The position numbers were made by a program, and so were the translations under genes. Shown here in pieces: positions 47,919 through 57,720 of a DNA stretch of 64,000 nucleotides; the first letter of the stretch is position 1; each line of letters begins with the position of its first letter. This DNA comes from Pyrodictiaceae archaeon (GTDB lineage: Archaea; Thermoproteota; Thermoprotei_A; Sulfolobales; WANQ01). Location of the stretch: NCBI GenBank assembly GCA_015521735.1, contig WANQ01000011.1, positions 46,231 through 110,230 on the forward strand. The letters are read 5' to 3'. Under the pieces are notes generated by a model. The model searched no databases, had not been told where the DNA came from, and saw only the letters and a list, made by a program, of their open reading frames with translations.

Positions 47919-48482
47919 ATGAGGAATCCAACTCTATATGGAATACTAGCTATAGTACTCTTAGTAGCATCAATAACAGCAGCATACGCAATGTGGAGTG
48001 AAACACTAAAGGTAAACGTAGAAGTGAGCACCGGAGAAGTAGATGTAAAGTGGAGTGACTGGTCATGTAATGACAATGGAGCTGATCCACAAGCACCACG
48101 CTTTAATAACTCAGAAGGTAAAGATGTAGCATCATGTAATGTATCAGTCGAAAGAATGGATGATGAGGGTAATGCGATAAAGCTTCTAGTAGTATTAAAC
48201 AATACTTATCCAGGATATGCAGTGGACATAGACTTAGTCGTAGACAACATAGGTACAATTCCAGTAAAACTATACAACTACTCTATAAACGGTACACAAT
48301 CATCATCACTAACAACAAATGCTATTAAAGCAGTTTTAGACATACCCGAGGATACACAAATACATCCAGGCGGTAACTCAACATACACGTTACGTATAGC
48401 TATATTGCAGGGAGCAGAAGAAAACGAGACGTACACCTTTGAAATAGTATTAACATTTGCACAGTGGAACGAAGTACCTTAA
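47919..48482 (+). CDS. TasA/CalY-like secreted pilin 1
   Basis: A 187-residue exported protein. A signal peptide (LYGILAIVLLVASITAAYA) ends in the A-Y-A site used by signal peptidase I, and the mature protein begins MWSETLKV. This start and the beta-sandwich pattern with late VLTFAQW match the camelysin/TasA family, which includes archaeal bundling pilins assembled by donor-strand exchange. The frame opens at GTG 47889, but ATG 47919 gives the proper signal peptide. Four cysteines in the mature region may be disulfide-bonded. The second pilin follows after 41 bp. Confidence 0.8.
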   Translation: MRNPTLYGILAIVLLVASITAAYAMWSETLKVNVEVSTGEVDVKWSDWSCNDNGADPQAPRFNNSEGKDVASCNVSVERMDDEGNAIKLLVVLNNTYPGYAVDIDLVVDNIGTIPVKLYNYSINGTQSSSLTTNAIKAVLDIPEDTQIHPGGNSTYTLRIAILQGAEENETYTFEIVLTFAQWNEVP

Positions 48483-48523
48483 TGACGAATAAAAGAATAG
48501 AATGAATACATAGGAGGTAGTAA

Positions 48524-49198
48524 ATGATGAATACAAAAACAATAGGACTGCTAGCAATCTTTTTGCTAGCAGCATCTATACTAGCAGCATATGCGATGTG
48601 GAGTGAAACGCTAAAAGTGAATGCAACAGTTAGAACAGGAGAACTGGACTGGGAAATAGTAAGCGGTCCAACTATATGGCTTGATGCATGCGGTCTTCCT
48701 CCAGGCTATGGAGTGTATGCAGGTAATGACTGGAATGCAAGCCACTTTCCAAGTCCAGGTGCTGTGCAATTAGATAAGGATGTTGGATGTACGAATGTAG
48801 AGTTGGTGGATACTGATGGTGATGGAGACTACGATGCTTTAAACATAACACTAGATAACGTGTATCCATGGTACTATACACATATAGCAATAAAGGTACA
48901 TAACGATGGTACAATACCATTAAGGATCTGGCGTGTAATCATAGATGGCAATGAATACTATGAATTAAATGAACAAGAACTTCAAGAAGGAGTATACATA
49001 GATGTTGATGGTGATGGCTACGATGACTTAGTAATATGGTGGGGCGACAACTTCGGTGCACAACTACATCCATGCCAGTCAGCAGACATAAGCCTAGATA
49101 TAACAGTACTACAAGAAGCTGGAGAGGATACCACATATAACCTGCTAATCCAATTCGACGCTATACAGTGGAACGAATACGAATCAGCTACGCCATAA
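48524..49198 (+). CDS. TasA/CalY-like secreted pilin 2 with calcium-loop motifs
   Basis: A 224-residue homologue of the preceding protein with the same signal peptide end (LAAYA|MWSETLKV) and final FDAIQWNEY. It differs by two acidic loops, DTDGDGDYDALN and DVDGDGYDDLV, that match the EF-hand/dockerin type of calcium-binding loop. GGAGGT precedes ATG 48524. Calcium could stabilise or bundle fibres; that is inference. Probably a minor subunit or an alternative main subunit. Confidence 0.8.
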   Translation: MMNTKTIGLLAIFLLAASILAAYAMWSETLKVNATVRTGELDWEIVSGPTIWLDACGLPPGYGVYAGNDWNASHFPSPGAVQLDKDVGCTNVELVDTDGDGDYDALNITLDNVYPWYYTHIAIKVHNDGTIPLRIWRVIIDGNEYYELNEQELQEGVYIDVDGDGYDDLVIWWGDNFGAQLHPCQSADISLDITVLQEAGEDTTYNLLIQFDAIQWNEYESATP

Positions 49199-49317
49199 AT
49201 ACAAAAGCTAAGATAAATAATAGTCATGTAAGAGTACTAGGTAACAATAGTACACAACATTTTTTACCAATCATCTTTCTCAAAGAGAGATAATAGCTAG
49301 CATAGTGTTGAGAAGTT

Positions 49318-50547
49318 ATGCCTGTTACAGAAAAAATACAAGTAATATTAGCATTAATACTGCTTCTATCAGGATTATACATACAGTACTCTGGCCTAGT
49401 TACTGGTATGACAGTATACTTCATTTTAGGCGTGTTATGGCTTCTAGGATACATGTTAATGTATAGAACAACTGTAATCATTAGTAATGTAAGAATCTAT
49501 TCAATAGTACTACTAGCATCCATAGTATATGTATCAGTCACTATTATCGAGGGCACGGTATTCGGATGGGGTTTAAACACAATAGATACGAGACCCATAG
49601 GCATACTAGTTAATTTATCAAGATTCATACCCTACGTACTATTCGTGGAATCTCTAAGATCATACATAGTTCACATAGTTGGGTTTAAGTTTAAGAAAAA
49701 CAGTTTAATAATACTATTAATTGCAGCCATATTCACCATACTATACATACCATTAGGTAAACTAGTTAACCCTCCTACAACAACCTTAAGCCTAATTAAA
49801 CTTATTGCTAGGACTATAATGCCTACATATGCACTGAGTATACTATTAACTTATTTATCATATATTGGTGGATCACTTGCGTCAACAATACTCTTGGTCA
49901 TGGTAAATCTGCCTCAGTTTATCTCACCAATTTTGCCTGCAACACCATGGTTTCTTGAGGGTTTCACTAATACGGTCTTATTCCTATTGTTTACGTTAAT
50001 GATAGTAAATACTAGAATGGAGTTAACTAAACCACTAAGACTTAGAGGAATAAGTAAAAGAGAAGTTATGGGAATACTTGCCTACATGCTATCACTAACA
50101 ATAATATTATCCTTCATAGCTACAGAAACTAGACCATACGTCATAGTATCAGGTAGTATGGAGCCTACAATAAGTTTAGGTGACATAGCAATAGTCAAAA
50201 AGATAAGAAATGTAAGTCAGGTAGGCCTAGGCGATATAATAGCATTCAAATTCGGTGACGAAGTGGTAATGCACAGAATAGTTGCAATAGAACAAGAATC
50301 AAATATACCTGTGTTCGTAACGAAGGGTGATGCCAATAGAGATATTGATCCATGGGTAGTAGAGCCAGACAAAATTATAGGTAAAGTCGTATATGTTATC
50401 CCTAAACTAGGAATACCCCTAATCTATGCTTTAATGTACCTAAACAACCCCTTCACCATACTAGGTATTGTAGCAGTAGTTTTGTTGTACACATATATAC
50501 CTCGGATAAAAAGTTATAGATTGAGGCGTAGAGGTAGTGTCTCATAA
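49318..50547 (+). CDS. Signal peptidase I with polytopic N-terminal domain
   Basis: A 409-residue membrane protein. The C-terminal third is an archaeal/ER-type signal peptidase: catalytic Ser280 in VSGSMEPTI, His319 in VVMHRIVA and the conserved FVTKGDANRDIDP box. About seven hydrophobic segments precede it (residues 1-255), which ordinary SipW proteins lack. It overlaps the next gene and follows the pilins, so it is likely dedicated to processing them, like SipW with TasA. Confidence 0.85.
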   Translation: MPVTEKIQVILALILLLSGLYIQYSGLVTGMTVYFILGVLWLLGYMLMYRTTVIISNVRIYSIVLLASIVYVSVTIIEGTVFGWGLNTIDTRPIGILVNLSRFIPYVLFVESLRSYIVHIVGFKFKKNSLIILLIAAIFTILYIPLGKLVNPPTTTLSLIKLIARTIMPTYALSILLTYLSYIGGSLASTILLVMVNLPQFISPILPATPWFLEGFTNTVLFLLFTLMIVNTRMELTKPLRLRGISKREVMGILAYMLSLTIILSFIATETRPYVIVSGSMEPTISLGDIAIVKKIRNVSQVGLGDIIAFKFGDEVVMHRIVAIEQESNIPVFVTKGDANRDIDPWVVEPDKIIGKVVYVIPKLGIPLIYALMYLNNPFTILGIVAVVLLYTYIPRIKSYRLRRRGSVS

Positions 50548-51562
50548 TACTAATAGAAAAATGAAGAAAGCAGTATATGTAATTGTAATAGCATTAATAA
50601 TCATAACCATACCTATCACAATATTATCACATGCAAAGCCAGCAATAATTAGAGTAGAGCAGACTAGAAATCATGTACTATATACTGTAAGATATGACTA
50701 CCTAGCGAGAGTGACACCATCCATAATATATGGTTACAAAGATGTAGTTGGTACAGGTTATCCACTATATATGCCATTAGTAAGGGACATAACATTTAAC
50801 TTAACCATTAATGTGAAATCAAAGTATGGTATAGAAAGAATTAATGGTAAAGCAGATGTTGTCGTTAAGCTCGGAGAAGAAAACGGATGGAATATAACCC
50901 TAGATAACACTTCAGCAACAATAAATAGTTCTCATACAACAATACCCATAGAAATCAATATGACTAGAATAAAGAGTATACTGAATAGTGTTAAAGAGGA
51001 ATTAAACATTCCAACAGGAAACTACTATGTAGCAATAGAGCCAAGAATAAAAATTGAAACATGGTCCAAGAGCCAAGCTCATGTGAGCAAGATACTACAG
51101 CCAACACTAACATTAAAGATTGGCTCAAGTAGAGGGAAAATATTAATCGATGAACTAGCATACAAAGACGAATACGTAGATAAATATGAAGAGCAAAGTA
51201 TTCAATACATATCATTACTAGGGCTAACCGTGCCAGTACTTACACTGAGGTACATTAGCTACATCCTAGTAGTTACAAGCATTGGTGCAGCAATAGCCTA
51301 CACCTTAATCTTTAGAGGCAAAAGAGAACTCAATGTAGCTGAAGTTCTATCAAAGTATGGTAGCTACATATTAAAAGCCAAGGACGTAAAATTAGGGACA
51401 CAAATCATAAAATTAAAGGACTTCGAGGAACTTCTTAGACTGTCACGTATACTCAACAAGCCAATAATGTACGTAGAAGCGAACAACAATCATAGATTCC
51501 TCGTAATAGACTACAATACAGTGTATGTCTACGAGTATTCACAGCAAATAAGTAAGTCCTAA
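50537..51562 (+). CDS. DUF5305 membrane protein of the pilus locus
   Basis: This 341-residue protein has an N-terminal membrane segment (about residues 10-28), a large external beta-rich domain with several N-glycosylation sequons (NLT, NIT, NSS, NMT) and a second membrane segment at about 235-265. A cytoplasmic tail follows. FDYLA-type start, RVTPSIIYGYKDVVGTG and LYMPLVRDI fit DUF5305, a family found with archaeal signal peptidases and TasA-like proteins. Overlaps the signal peptidase gene by 11 bp. It could anchor or start the fibre. Confidence 0.75.
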   Translation: MSHNTNRKMKKAVYVIVIALIIITIPITILSHAKPAIIRVEQTRNHVLYTVRYDYLARVTPSIIYGYKDVVGTGYPLYMPLVRDITFNLTINVKSKYGIERINGKADVVVKLGEENGWNITLDNTSATINSSHTTIPIEINMTRIKSILNSVKEELNIPTGNYYVAIEPRIKIETWSKSQAHVSKILQPTLTLKIGSSRGKILIDELAYKDEYVDKYEEQSIQYISLLGLTVPVLTLRYISYILVVTSIGAAIAYTLIFRGKRELNVAEVLSKYGSYILKAKDVKLGTQIIKLKDFEELLRLSRILNKPIMYVEANNNHRFLVIDYNTVYVYEYSQQISKS

Positions 51563-51688
51563 TACAACTATTACTCATGGATCTGAAACCTTAATAAAAC
51601 GATTTTTATAGCACATAGAGTAGATTGTAATGACGGAAAGGTACTTTATCTGAGTACTAGCATGTACGGAAACCTTTAATTTTTAAGG

Positions 51689-52621
51689 GTGGAGTTTAAC
51701 TCTAAGGGGTTTGTGTTGGAACCCTATAACATGTTTTTAAGAAACCAAGTATTTGATATAGGATCACTTATAGGCTTGTTGTTCTGGATAATACTATTCC
51801 TAGTATTGTTCTCGCCATCAATACAGTTTCATTCACTAAAATCAGCGAGGCTTAAGCTAATAAGCTTGATTGAGAGAAAATATGGTTTTAGGCTAATAAC
51901 ATTAATTCATAGACAAGAAAAAGTAGGGTTCTTCGGTATACCAGTATACAGGTTCATAGACATTGATGACTCAGAAGCAGTTATAAGAGCTATAAGGACA
52001 ACACCACCCGACAGACCAATAGCATTGGTTCTTCATACACCTGGTGGTTTAGTATTAGCAGCAGCACAGATAGCTATGGCGTTAAAGAAGCATCCAGCTA
52101 AGAAAATAGTCATAGTACCTCACTACGCTATGAGTGGTGGTACGCTGATAGCACTTGCAGCCGACGAGATATGGATGAGTCCAGAAGCAGTACTAGGGCC
52201 ACTTGACCCACAATTAAATATAGGGCAGGGAATAATGGCTCCAGCACCCTCAATACTAAGAGCTGCTAGAATAAAAGGTGATAAAGCATCAGATCAATTG
52301 CTGATAATGGCTGATGTAGCTGAGAAAGCCATATCAGAAGTACAGGACTTCATAGTACGGTTACTAGAAGATAAGATGCCTAGAGAAAAAGCAGTAGAAC
52401 TAGCAAAGCTACTAACAGAAGGAAAATGGACTCACGATTACCCGATAACAGCTGAGGATGCAAAGAAACTTGGACTACCGGTTAAAACAGAAATACCACC
52501 AGAAATATACGAGTTAATGGAACTATACCCTCAAGCACCAGTAAATAGGCCAGGAGTAGAGTATCTACCATACCCTGTAATACCTCATCCTCCTAGAAGA
52601 GCTAGCAGGACCCAGCAATAG
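51689..52621 (+). CDS. Membrane-bound ClpP-fold serine protease (SDH/DUF114 family)
   Basis: A 310-residue protein with an N-terminal membrane anchor (about residues 25-45) and a ClpP/SppA-type domain. Segments seen are VLHTPGG (oxyanion strand), HYAMSGGTLIALAADE (nucleophile Ser in SGGT) and MSPEAVLGPLDPQL. Such proteins occur throughout archaea as membrane-associated peptidases, possibly removing signal peptides or damaged membrane proteins. TATA-like ATTTTTATAG lies near 51602. Whether it belongs with the pilus operon is uncertain. Confidence 0.85.
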   Translation: MEFNSKGFVLEPYNMFLRNQVFDIGSLIGLLFWIILFLVLFSPSIQFHSLKSARLKLISLIERKYGFRLITLIHRQEKVGFFGIPVYRFIDIDDSEAVIRAIRTTPPDRPIALVLHTPGGLVLAAAQIAMALKKHPAKKIVIVPHYAMSGGTLIALAADEIWMSPEAVLGPLDPQLNIGQGIMAPAPSILRAARIKGDKASDQLLIMADVAEKAISEVQDFIVRLLEDKMPREKAVELAKLLTEGKWTHDYPITAEDAKKLGLPVKTEIPPEIYELMELYPQAPVNRPGVEYLPYPVIPHPPRRASRTQQ

Positions 52622-52631
52622 TTTGCCATAG

Positions 52632-54074
52632 TTAGTCAGCAATAATTTTATCCATTATCCTCCAATACATGTTCTTTAACCTATAAGGTACTAAAGCCTT
52701 CTCAAGAACCTCGGCATCGCTACGTTTAAGGAAACCTAGCCGAATCAATACAATATAGCTTAAAGGTAATAGTATTATGGAAGCTATTGTCCAGGCTATA
52801 CCCAAGTATCTAATAACGTATACTACTGGGAGGGTTAGCCCTAAAGGATATACAAGGTTTTCTAAAGGTATACTTAGTTTAAGCTTAACATAAGAGTAAT
52901 ACAGCAATATTACATAGGCTAGCGAGTCTCCTAGAAGGTATGCTAAAGCTACGCCGCTACCTGCTAAAATAATTGATAATGGATAGTAGAGTACTACCTT
53001 GGCAACATTTTGTATAATACCAATTAACATTACTTTAACATACATTCCTTTAGCATACATGTAGTTATTTACGATATTATTGAACATCAACAATATAGTA
53101 TCAAGTAATAGTATTCTAGTAGCAGAGGTACTTGCGAGATACTCTTGTCTAAGTAGTAAGAGCAATTGGTCTATGTATACTATTATGAATGATATTATTG
53201 GTATTGAGATGAGACAGTATATTCTGAAAATTATTCTTAAGGATTCAACATCATTGCTACTAGCCAAGTAGGGTAGGAGTAAGAGATTAAATGATCTATA
53301 AATCGCCTGTACTATTCCAGCTAGTACAAACGCTATGTAATAATAGCTTACATCACTTGTAGATGCACTAATATATAGTATTATTACGCCTAGCCAGTTA
53401 CCTAGGTTGTACACCATTCCTGGAAGCCATTGGGAAATAGATGCCATGAACAATTCCTTAAACATGTTGTCATTACTGTTGTCACTCCATTGTGTTTTTG
53501 TAGAATATTTTATGGCAAAGAATAGTATTATTGGAATAGTAATCCATAGTCTTGAGGCATATCCTAGGTATACTCCAAGAGATCCGAGTCCCTTTATTAC
53601 TAAGAGTATGCCTATGGGGATTCTAATTATATGTCCTAGTATGTTAGCTATTGCGGGTATCTTTGGCTTCATTAGCCCGTAAAGTAGCATGGTTAACGGT
53701 TTTTCTACTATTAGTAGGGTTGTAGTAATCCCAATGAGTAATCTAAACACTGTGTCGTTAGTTATGGTTATTGATATTATTGATGCAATAGCACCACCAG
53801 TTAGTGCTGCAACTATGTTAACTAGAAATAGTGCTTTAACGTGTTTTCTTGACCTAGTACCAGTGTATCTAAGTACAGCTCTTTGTACTCCTAAATCTAG
53901 TATGCTTTGTAGTGTAAATGATATGCCTAAGGCAACACTAGCAAAACCTAAAACACTAGGAGTAGTTATCTTGGTAAGTACTATCCAGTAGATGAATCCT
54001 GCTATTGAGAAAAGTATTAGTGAAGCATATACCCATATGGCTCCACGTACTATTTGTTCTGCCAAGAAAGTCAA
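52632..54074 (-). CDS. Polysaccharide flippase (Wzx/MATE-type)
   Basis: A 480-residue membrane protein with about 13-14 hydrophobic segments and the pattern of the polysaccharide transport family (an early GFIYWIVLTKITTPSVLGF and LGVQRAVLRYTG). It should flip lipid-linked glycans across the membrane. Last gene of the minus-strand rhamnose/glycan run, 25 bp after rmlC. Confidence 0.8.
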   Translation of the reverse strand: MTFLAEQIVRGAIWVYASLILFSIAGFIYWIVLTKITTPSVLGFASVALGISFTLQSILDLGVQRAVLRYTGTRSRKHVKALFLVNIVAALTGGAIASIISITITNDTVFRLLIGITTTLLIVEKPLTMLLYGLMKPKIPAIANILGHIIRIPIGILLVIKGLGSLGVYLGYASRLWITIPIILFFAIKYSTKTQWSDNSNDNMFKELFMASISQWLPGMVYNLGNWLGVIILYISASTSDVSYYYIAFVLAGIVQAIYRSFNLLLLPYLASSNDVESLRIIFRIYCLISIPIISFIIVYIDQLLLLLRQEYLASTSATRILLLDTILLMFNNIVNNYMYAKGMYVKVMLIGIIQNVAKVVLYYPLSIILAGSGVALAYLLGDSLAYVILLYYSYVKLKLSIPLENLVYPLGLTLPVVYVIRYLGIAWTIASIILLPLSYIVLIRLGFLKRSDAEVLEKALVPYRLKNMYWRIMDKIIAD

Positions 54075-54099
54075 CCCAATGTGGGCTAGGTTTCTATGA

Positions 54100-54603
54100 T
54101 TATTTGTGTGGTGGATAGAACCAATCCCAAGGCTTGCCTACTCGAGGATCATTACTTCTTCCATTAATTTTTAGTGGGACTATTGATGGATCATTCCAAG
54201 GCCTGCGTTCCTCGTCGGGATTCTTATAGTCATATAGCTTGGTGACAAAGTATACAAGCCATACTGGTTCTACTCCAACTGCTTTAAAACCATGCCAATA
54301 GTGTCCTGGAATTCTAACCACTTGGGGATTCTCACCACACGAAATTATTTCATCCAGCTCTCGTGTTTCCTCGTCATAGGCGCATATTTTAGCACAACCT
54401 CTTATGACTATGAAGTAGTCTACTTGACCTCTAAGATGTCTATGCCAAGCCCTAACTATGCCGGGATAGGTGATTGAGAGATTTGCTTGAACAAATACAT
54501 CTTCCCCTAAGAGATCCTTCCAATCACTACGCATGAGTTCCATGAAGAAGCCTCTCTCATCAGCAAACCTCTTTAAAGGTTTAATCTTTACTCCAGGTAA
54601 CAT
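54100..54603 (-). CDS. rfbC: dTDP-4-dehydrorhamnose 3,5-epimerase
   Basis: A cupin epimerase of 167 residues, third step of dTDP-L-rhamnose synthesis. The His base is in VRAWHRHLRGQVDYF and the Tyr acid in YDYKNPDEERRPWND. FADERGFFMEL is the usual start. Its ATG overlaps the rfbD stop by one base (TAATG). Confidence 0.9.
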   Translation of the reverse strand: MLPGVKIKPLKRFADERGFFMELMRSDWKDLLGEDVFVQANLSITYPGIVRAWHRHLRGQVDYFIVIRGCAKICAYDEETRELDEIISCGENPQVVRIPGHYWHGFKAVGVEPVWLVYFVTKLYDYKNPDEERRPWNDPSIVPLKINGRSNDPRVGKPWDWFYPPHK

Positions 54604-55505
54604 TATCTAGCCCTCCACTCAGACCATTCCCTAGCAAACATCTTTAATGCTAGCTCATTATCGTAGAAGCGAGTCCTAATTAGTCTACGAGCCTTACTAG
54701 TATCTAGACTAGAATCTCTAGGTCTCTTAGCTTTCCACTTAAATTCACTTAGTCTAGCTTTCTCGATATTTTCTACTGGCAAGTTAAGGATACGTGCTAT
54801 TTTTACTGCGAAATCATATCTAGACATTCTCTCACCAGCTACATGTAATGTACCCATGGGCCTCAACTCAATTATCTCTAGTAGAGACATAGCTAATAGA
54901 GTGTTCAAGGTTGGTGACACATATTGGTCTACTAGTGCTTTCACTCTACCTCCTTTAGCTAATGTTTCAGCAACAAATACTGCAAAGTTCTTTTTACCCA
55001 CACCAACACCATAGATAGCGCTAGGCCTAACAATAGTGTACAGTAAATCGCTTGCTCTAACAAGTTCTTCTGCTACAAGCTTTGTAAGCCCATAGTAGTT
55101 TACTGGTGCTGGCACATCGTCTTCTCTATAAGAACCCTTCTCACCATCAAATACGTAGTCAGTTGAAATGTATAGGAGATAAGATTTCGTTATCCTTGCA
55201 GCACGTACAATACTTCTCGTAGCTTCAACGTTAATAGTCCAAGCATCTAATCTATTAACTTCACAGCCATCTACATCAGTATATGCTGCAGCATGAACTA
55301 TTACGTCGGGTTTGGTCTTTAGTATTAGGTCTTCAAGCTTAACTCTATCTCTTAAATCCACTCTCACTTTGATAAGATTATTGGAATTCAATGGTATCTC
55401 ATGCGAATAATATAAGCCTATTACCCTATACCCTTTCTCCAATAGCATGTTGGTTAGTTTGTGTCCTAATAACCCACTAGCACCTGTTACAAGTACTGTT
55501 TCCAT
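54603..55505 (-). CDS. rfbD: dTDP-4-dehydrorhamnose reductase
   Basis: An SDR-fold reductase of 300 residues, last step of dTDP-L-rhamnose synthesis. VTGASGLLGHKL is the nucleotide-binding loop, ISTDYVFDGEKGSY and the catalytic Tyr in PVNYYGLTKLVAEELV are conserved. One base separates it from rfbB. Confidence 0.9.
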   Translation of the reverse strand: METVLVTGASGLLGHKLTNMLLEKGYRVIGLYYSHEIPLNSNNLIKVRVDLRDRVKLEDLILKTKPDVIVHAAAYTDVDGCEVNRLDAWTINVEATRSIVRAARITKSYLLYISTDYVFDGEKGSYREDDVPAPVNYYGLTKLVAEELVRASDLLYTIVRPSAIYGVGVGKKNFAVFVAETLAKGGRVKALVDQYVSPTLNTLLAMSLLEIIELRPMGTLHVAGERMSRYDFAVKIARILNLPVENIEKARLSEFKWKAKRPRDSSLDTSKARRLIRTRFYDNELALKMFAREWSEWRAR

Positions 55506-55506
55506 G

Positions 55507-56517
55507 CTATCTCCCCTTAGACCAAGGGGTATCTAGTTCAAAGTACTTATCTGAGATTAGGGGTTTCCACCACCATTTATTGGTAATATACCATTCAATG
55601 GTTTTCCTTAGACCTTGCTCCCAGCTAGTTTTAGGCTTCCATCCTAGACTTAGAATTTTGTCTCCACGCATTGAGTATCGATAGTCGTGTCCTGGCCTAT
55701 CAGCTACGTGCTTTATAAGTGTTTCAGGCTTACCTAGTAATCTCAAGATATCTTTGACTACATCTATGTTTCTCTTCTCATTAAAGCCTGGTATATTGTA
55801 GGCTTCACCTTTAGCTCCACGTCTTACTACTACCTCTAGTGCTTCAGCAAAATCTTCAACGAATAACCAGTCTCTTACCTGTTCACCACTACCATAGATA
55901 GGTATGGGCTTATCATGTAATGCTCTTATTATTGTTTTAGGTATAAGTTTTTCAGGATACTGGTATGGCCCATAGTTATTTGATGGCCTTACAACTATTG
56001 CATCTAAACCATATGTTTTATAATATGCACGTACTAGTAGATCTCCCGAGGCCTTACTAGCTGAGTAAGGACTACTTGGATTAAAGGGACTTTCCTCTCC
56101 TACACTTCCCTCACTAATACTTCCATAGACTTCATCTGTTGATATATGTATTAGTCTTGGGGAGAAGCTACTTCTCCTAAGTACCTCCAATATACTGTAA
56201 ACACCAAGTATATTCGTTTTAATAAAAGCAGCTGGCTCATTAATACTCCTATCAACATGGGTTTCTGCGGCAAAATTCACTATAACATCTGGCTCATACT
56301 CCTTAACTATGTATTCAAAGAATTCCTCATTGCATATGTCGCCTTTAACAAACTTTATCCTCTTATCTCTCTCAAGTAGATCTTTTATATTCTCAATTCT
56401 TCCAGCATAAGACAGCTTATCGTAAACTAGTACTTCAACGTCTTCATAGGTTTTTAGTAAGTATCGTACATAGTTAGAGCCCATGAAACCTGCTCCACCG
56501 GTTACGAGGTATCTCAT
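55507..56517 (-). CDS. rfbB: dTDP-glucose 4,6-dehydratase
   Basis: An extended SDR of 336 residues, second step of the pathway. VTGGAGFMGSNYVRYL binds NAD, ISTDEVYGS holds catalytic Asp-Glu, and the YxxxK is in SPYSASKASGD. Full length. Between rfbA and rfbD in one minus-strand operon. Confidence 0.93.
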   Translation of the reverse strand: MRYLVTGGAGFMGSNYVRYLLKTYEDVEVLVYDKLSYAGRIENIKDLLERDKRIKFVKGDICNEEFFEYIVKEYEPDVIVNFAAETHVDRSINEPAAFIKTNILGVYSILEVLRRSSFSPRLIHISTDEVYGSISEGSVGEESPFNPSSPYSASKASGDLLVRAYYKTYGLDAIVVRPSNNYGPYQYPEKLIPKTIIRALHDKPIPIYGSGEQVRDWLFVEDFAEALEVVVRRGAKGEAYNIPGFNEKRNIDVVKDILRLLGKPETLIKHVADRPGHDYRYSMRGDKILSLGWKPKTSWEQGLRKTIEWYITNKWWWKPLISDKYFELDTPWSKGR

Positions 56518-56548
56518 CTACTACACCTATTCAACTAGTTCGCGTCCA

Positions 56549-57631
56549 TTATAGTATTATTGAGGTGTTCTCGCCGACAATAAATCTCAATCCACGTGGC
56601 CTTAAATCACTGTGAACTATCCTAGCATTAGAGCCTATAATCGAGTCAACTATTCTCTCACCTAAACCTCTTATTTCAACATTATCCATTATCACGCTAT
56701 TCTCTACCTCTATATTATCTAATACCACGTTATCACCAATACTAGTAAATGGCCCTACATATGCCTTAGGCCCTATCACGCTATTCCTTCCAATATATGC
56801 TGGCCCTCTTACTACACTACCATTTTTAACTATAGCTCCTTCATCAACAAATACTCTACCTTCAATTATAGCTCCTTTCTCTACCTCTCCCTTTATAATG
56901 GTGTTAGTATACTTGTTGTCTAATAAGAGCCTATTTGCCTCGAGTATATCTTCAGGTGTACCAGTGTCCTTCCACCACCCCTTAACAATACTATATTCAA
57001 CTCTATATCCAAGATCTATTAGTCTCTGTAATGCATCGGTTATCTCTAATTCTTTACGCCAACTAGGCTTTAGCCCCTCTATCACGTTAAATATTGCTGG
57101 AGGTCTAAAGAAATAGACACCTACCAAGGCATAATCGCTAGGAGGTTTCCTAGGCTTCTCAACTAGTCTCTTAAGCCTACCTTTTTCATCAAACTCTGCT
57201 ACTCCAAACTTAGTAGGATCTGGAACCTTCGTAAGCAAGACCATAGCGTCAGCATCTGATTCTTTGAACTTCCTAACAAACTCTGATATGCCTTCAACTA
57301 ATATGTTGTCCCCCAAGTATACCACAAATTCCTCATCACCGACAAAGTCCTTCGCTATGAATACTGCATGGGCTAAACCATAAGGATAGCCTTGGTAAAC
57401 ATAAGTTATGTTAACATTAAGCCATCTACCATCACCATAATACTCAATAACTCTTTCAGGTGCAAGTTCACCAAGTATTATTGCTATGTCTCTTACACCA
57501 CTATCACGTAAATCCTCAATACACCATTGAGAAACAGGCTTACCTGCAACCTTAATCAATTGCTTGGGTCCGGTGTGTGTAAGCGGTCTAAGCCTAGTAC
57601 CAAAACCTCCATGTAAAAGAACTCCCTTCAA
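56549..57631 (-). CDS. rfbA: Glucose-1-phosphate thymidylyltransferase (long form)
   Basis: A nucleotidyltransferase of 360 residues, first step of dTDP-rhamnose synthesis. The signature GGFGTRLRPLTHTGPKQLI has Gly in place of the second Ala of the usual GGxGTRL. A left-handed beta-helix (hexapeptide) domain occupies about residues 245-360, as in archaeal RmlA-like enzymes. Some long homologues use other nucleotides, but the rml neighbours support dTTP. First gene of the four. Confidence 0.88.
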   Translation of the reverse strand: MKGVLLHGGFGTRLRPLTHTGPKQLIKVAGKPVSQWCIEDLRDSGVRDIAIILGELAPERVIEYYGDGRWLNVNITYVYQGYPYGLAHAVFIAKDFVGDEEFVVYLGDNILVEGISEFVRKFKESDADAMVLLTKVPDPTKFGVAEFDEKGRLKRLVEKPRKPPSDYALVGVYFFRPPAIFNVIEGLKPSWRKELEITDALQRLIDLGYRVEYSIVKGWWKDTGTPEDILEANRLLLDNKYTNTIIKGEVEKGAIIEGRVFVDEGAIVKNGSVVRGPAYIGRNSVIGPKAYVGPFTSIGDNVVLDNIEVENSVIMDNVEIRGLGERIVDSIIGSNARIVHSDLRPRGLRFIVGENTSIIL

Positions 57632-57720
57632 CGATCTAGCACCCAGAAGCTATAATTAAATTCATAGGCTATTAGCTTAAATTGTTTTAGTATGGTTAAC
57701 ATTAAAATAAGAGCTAAGCA

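Noticed and set aside
51625-51675. Plus-strand GTAATGA ... CTGA resembling boxes C and D'
   Set aside because: The second half of a C/D RNA is missing and the region is a plain promoter stretch.
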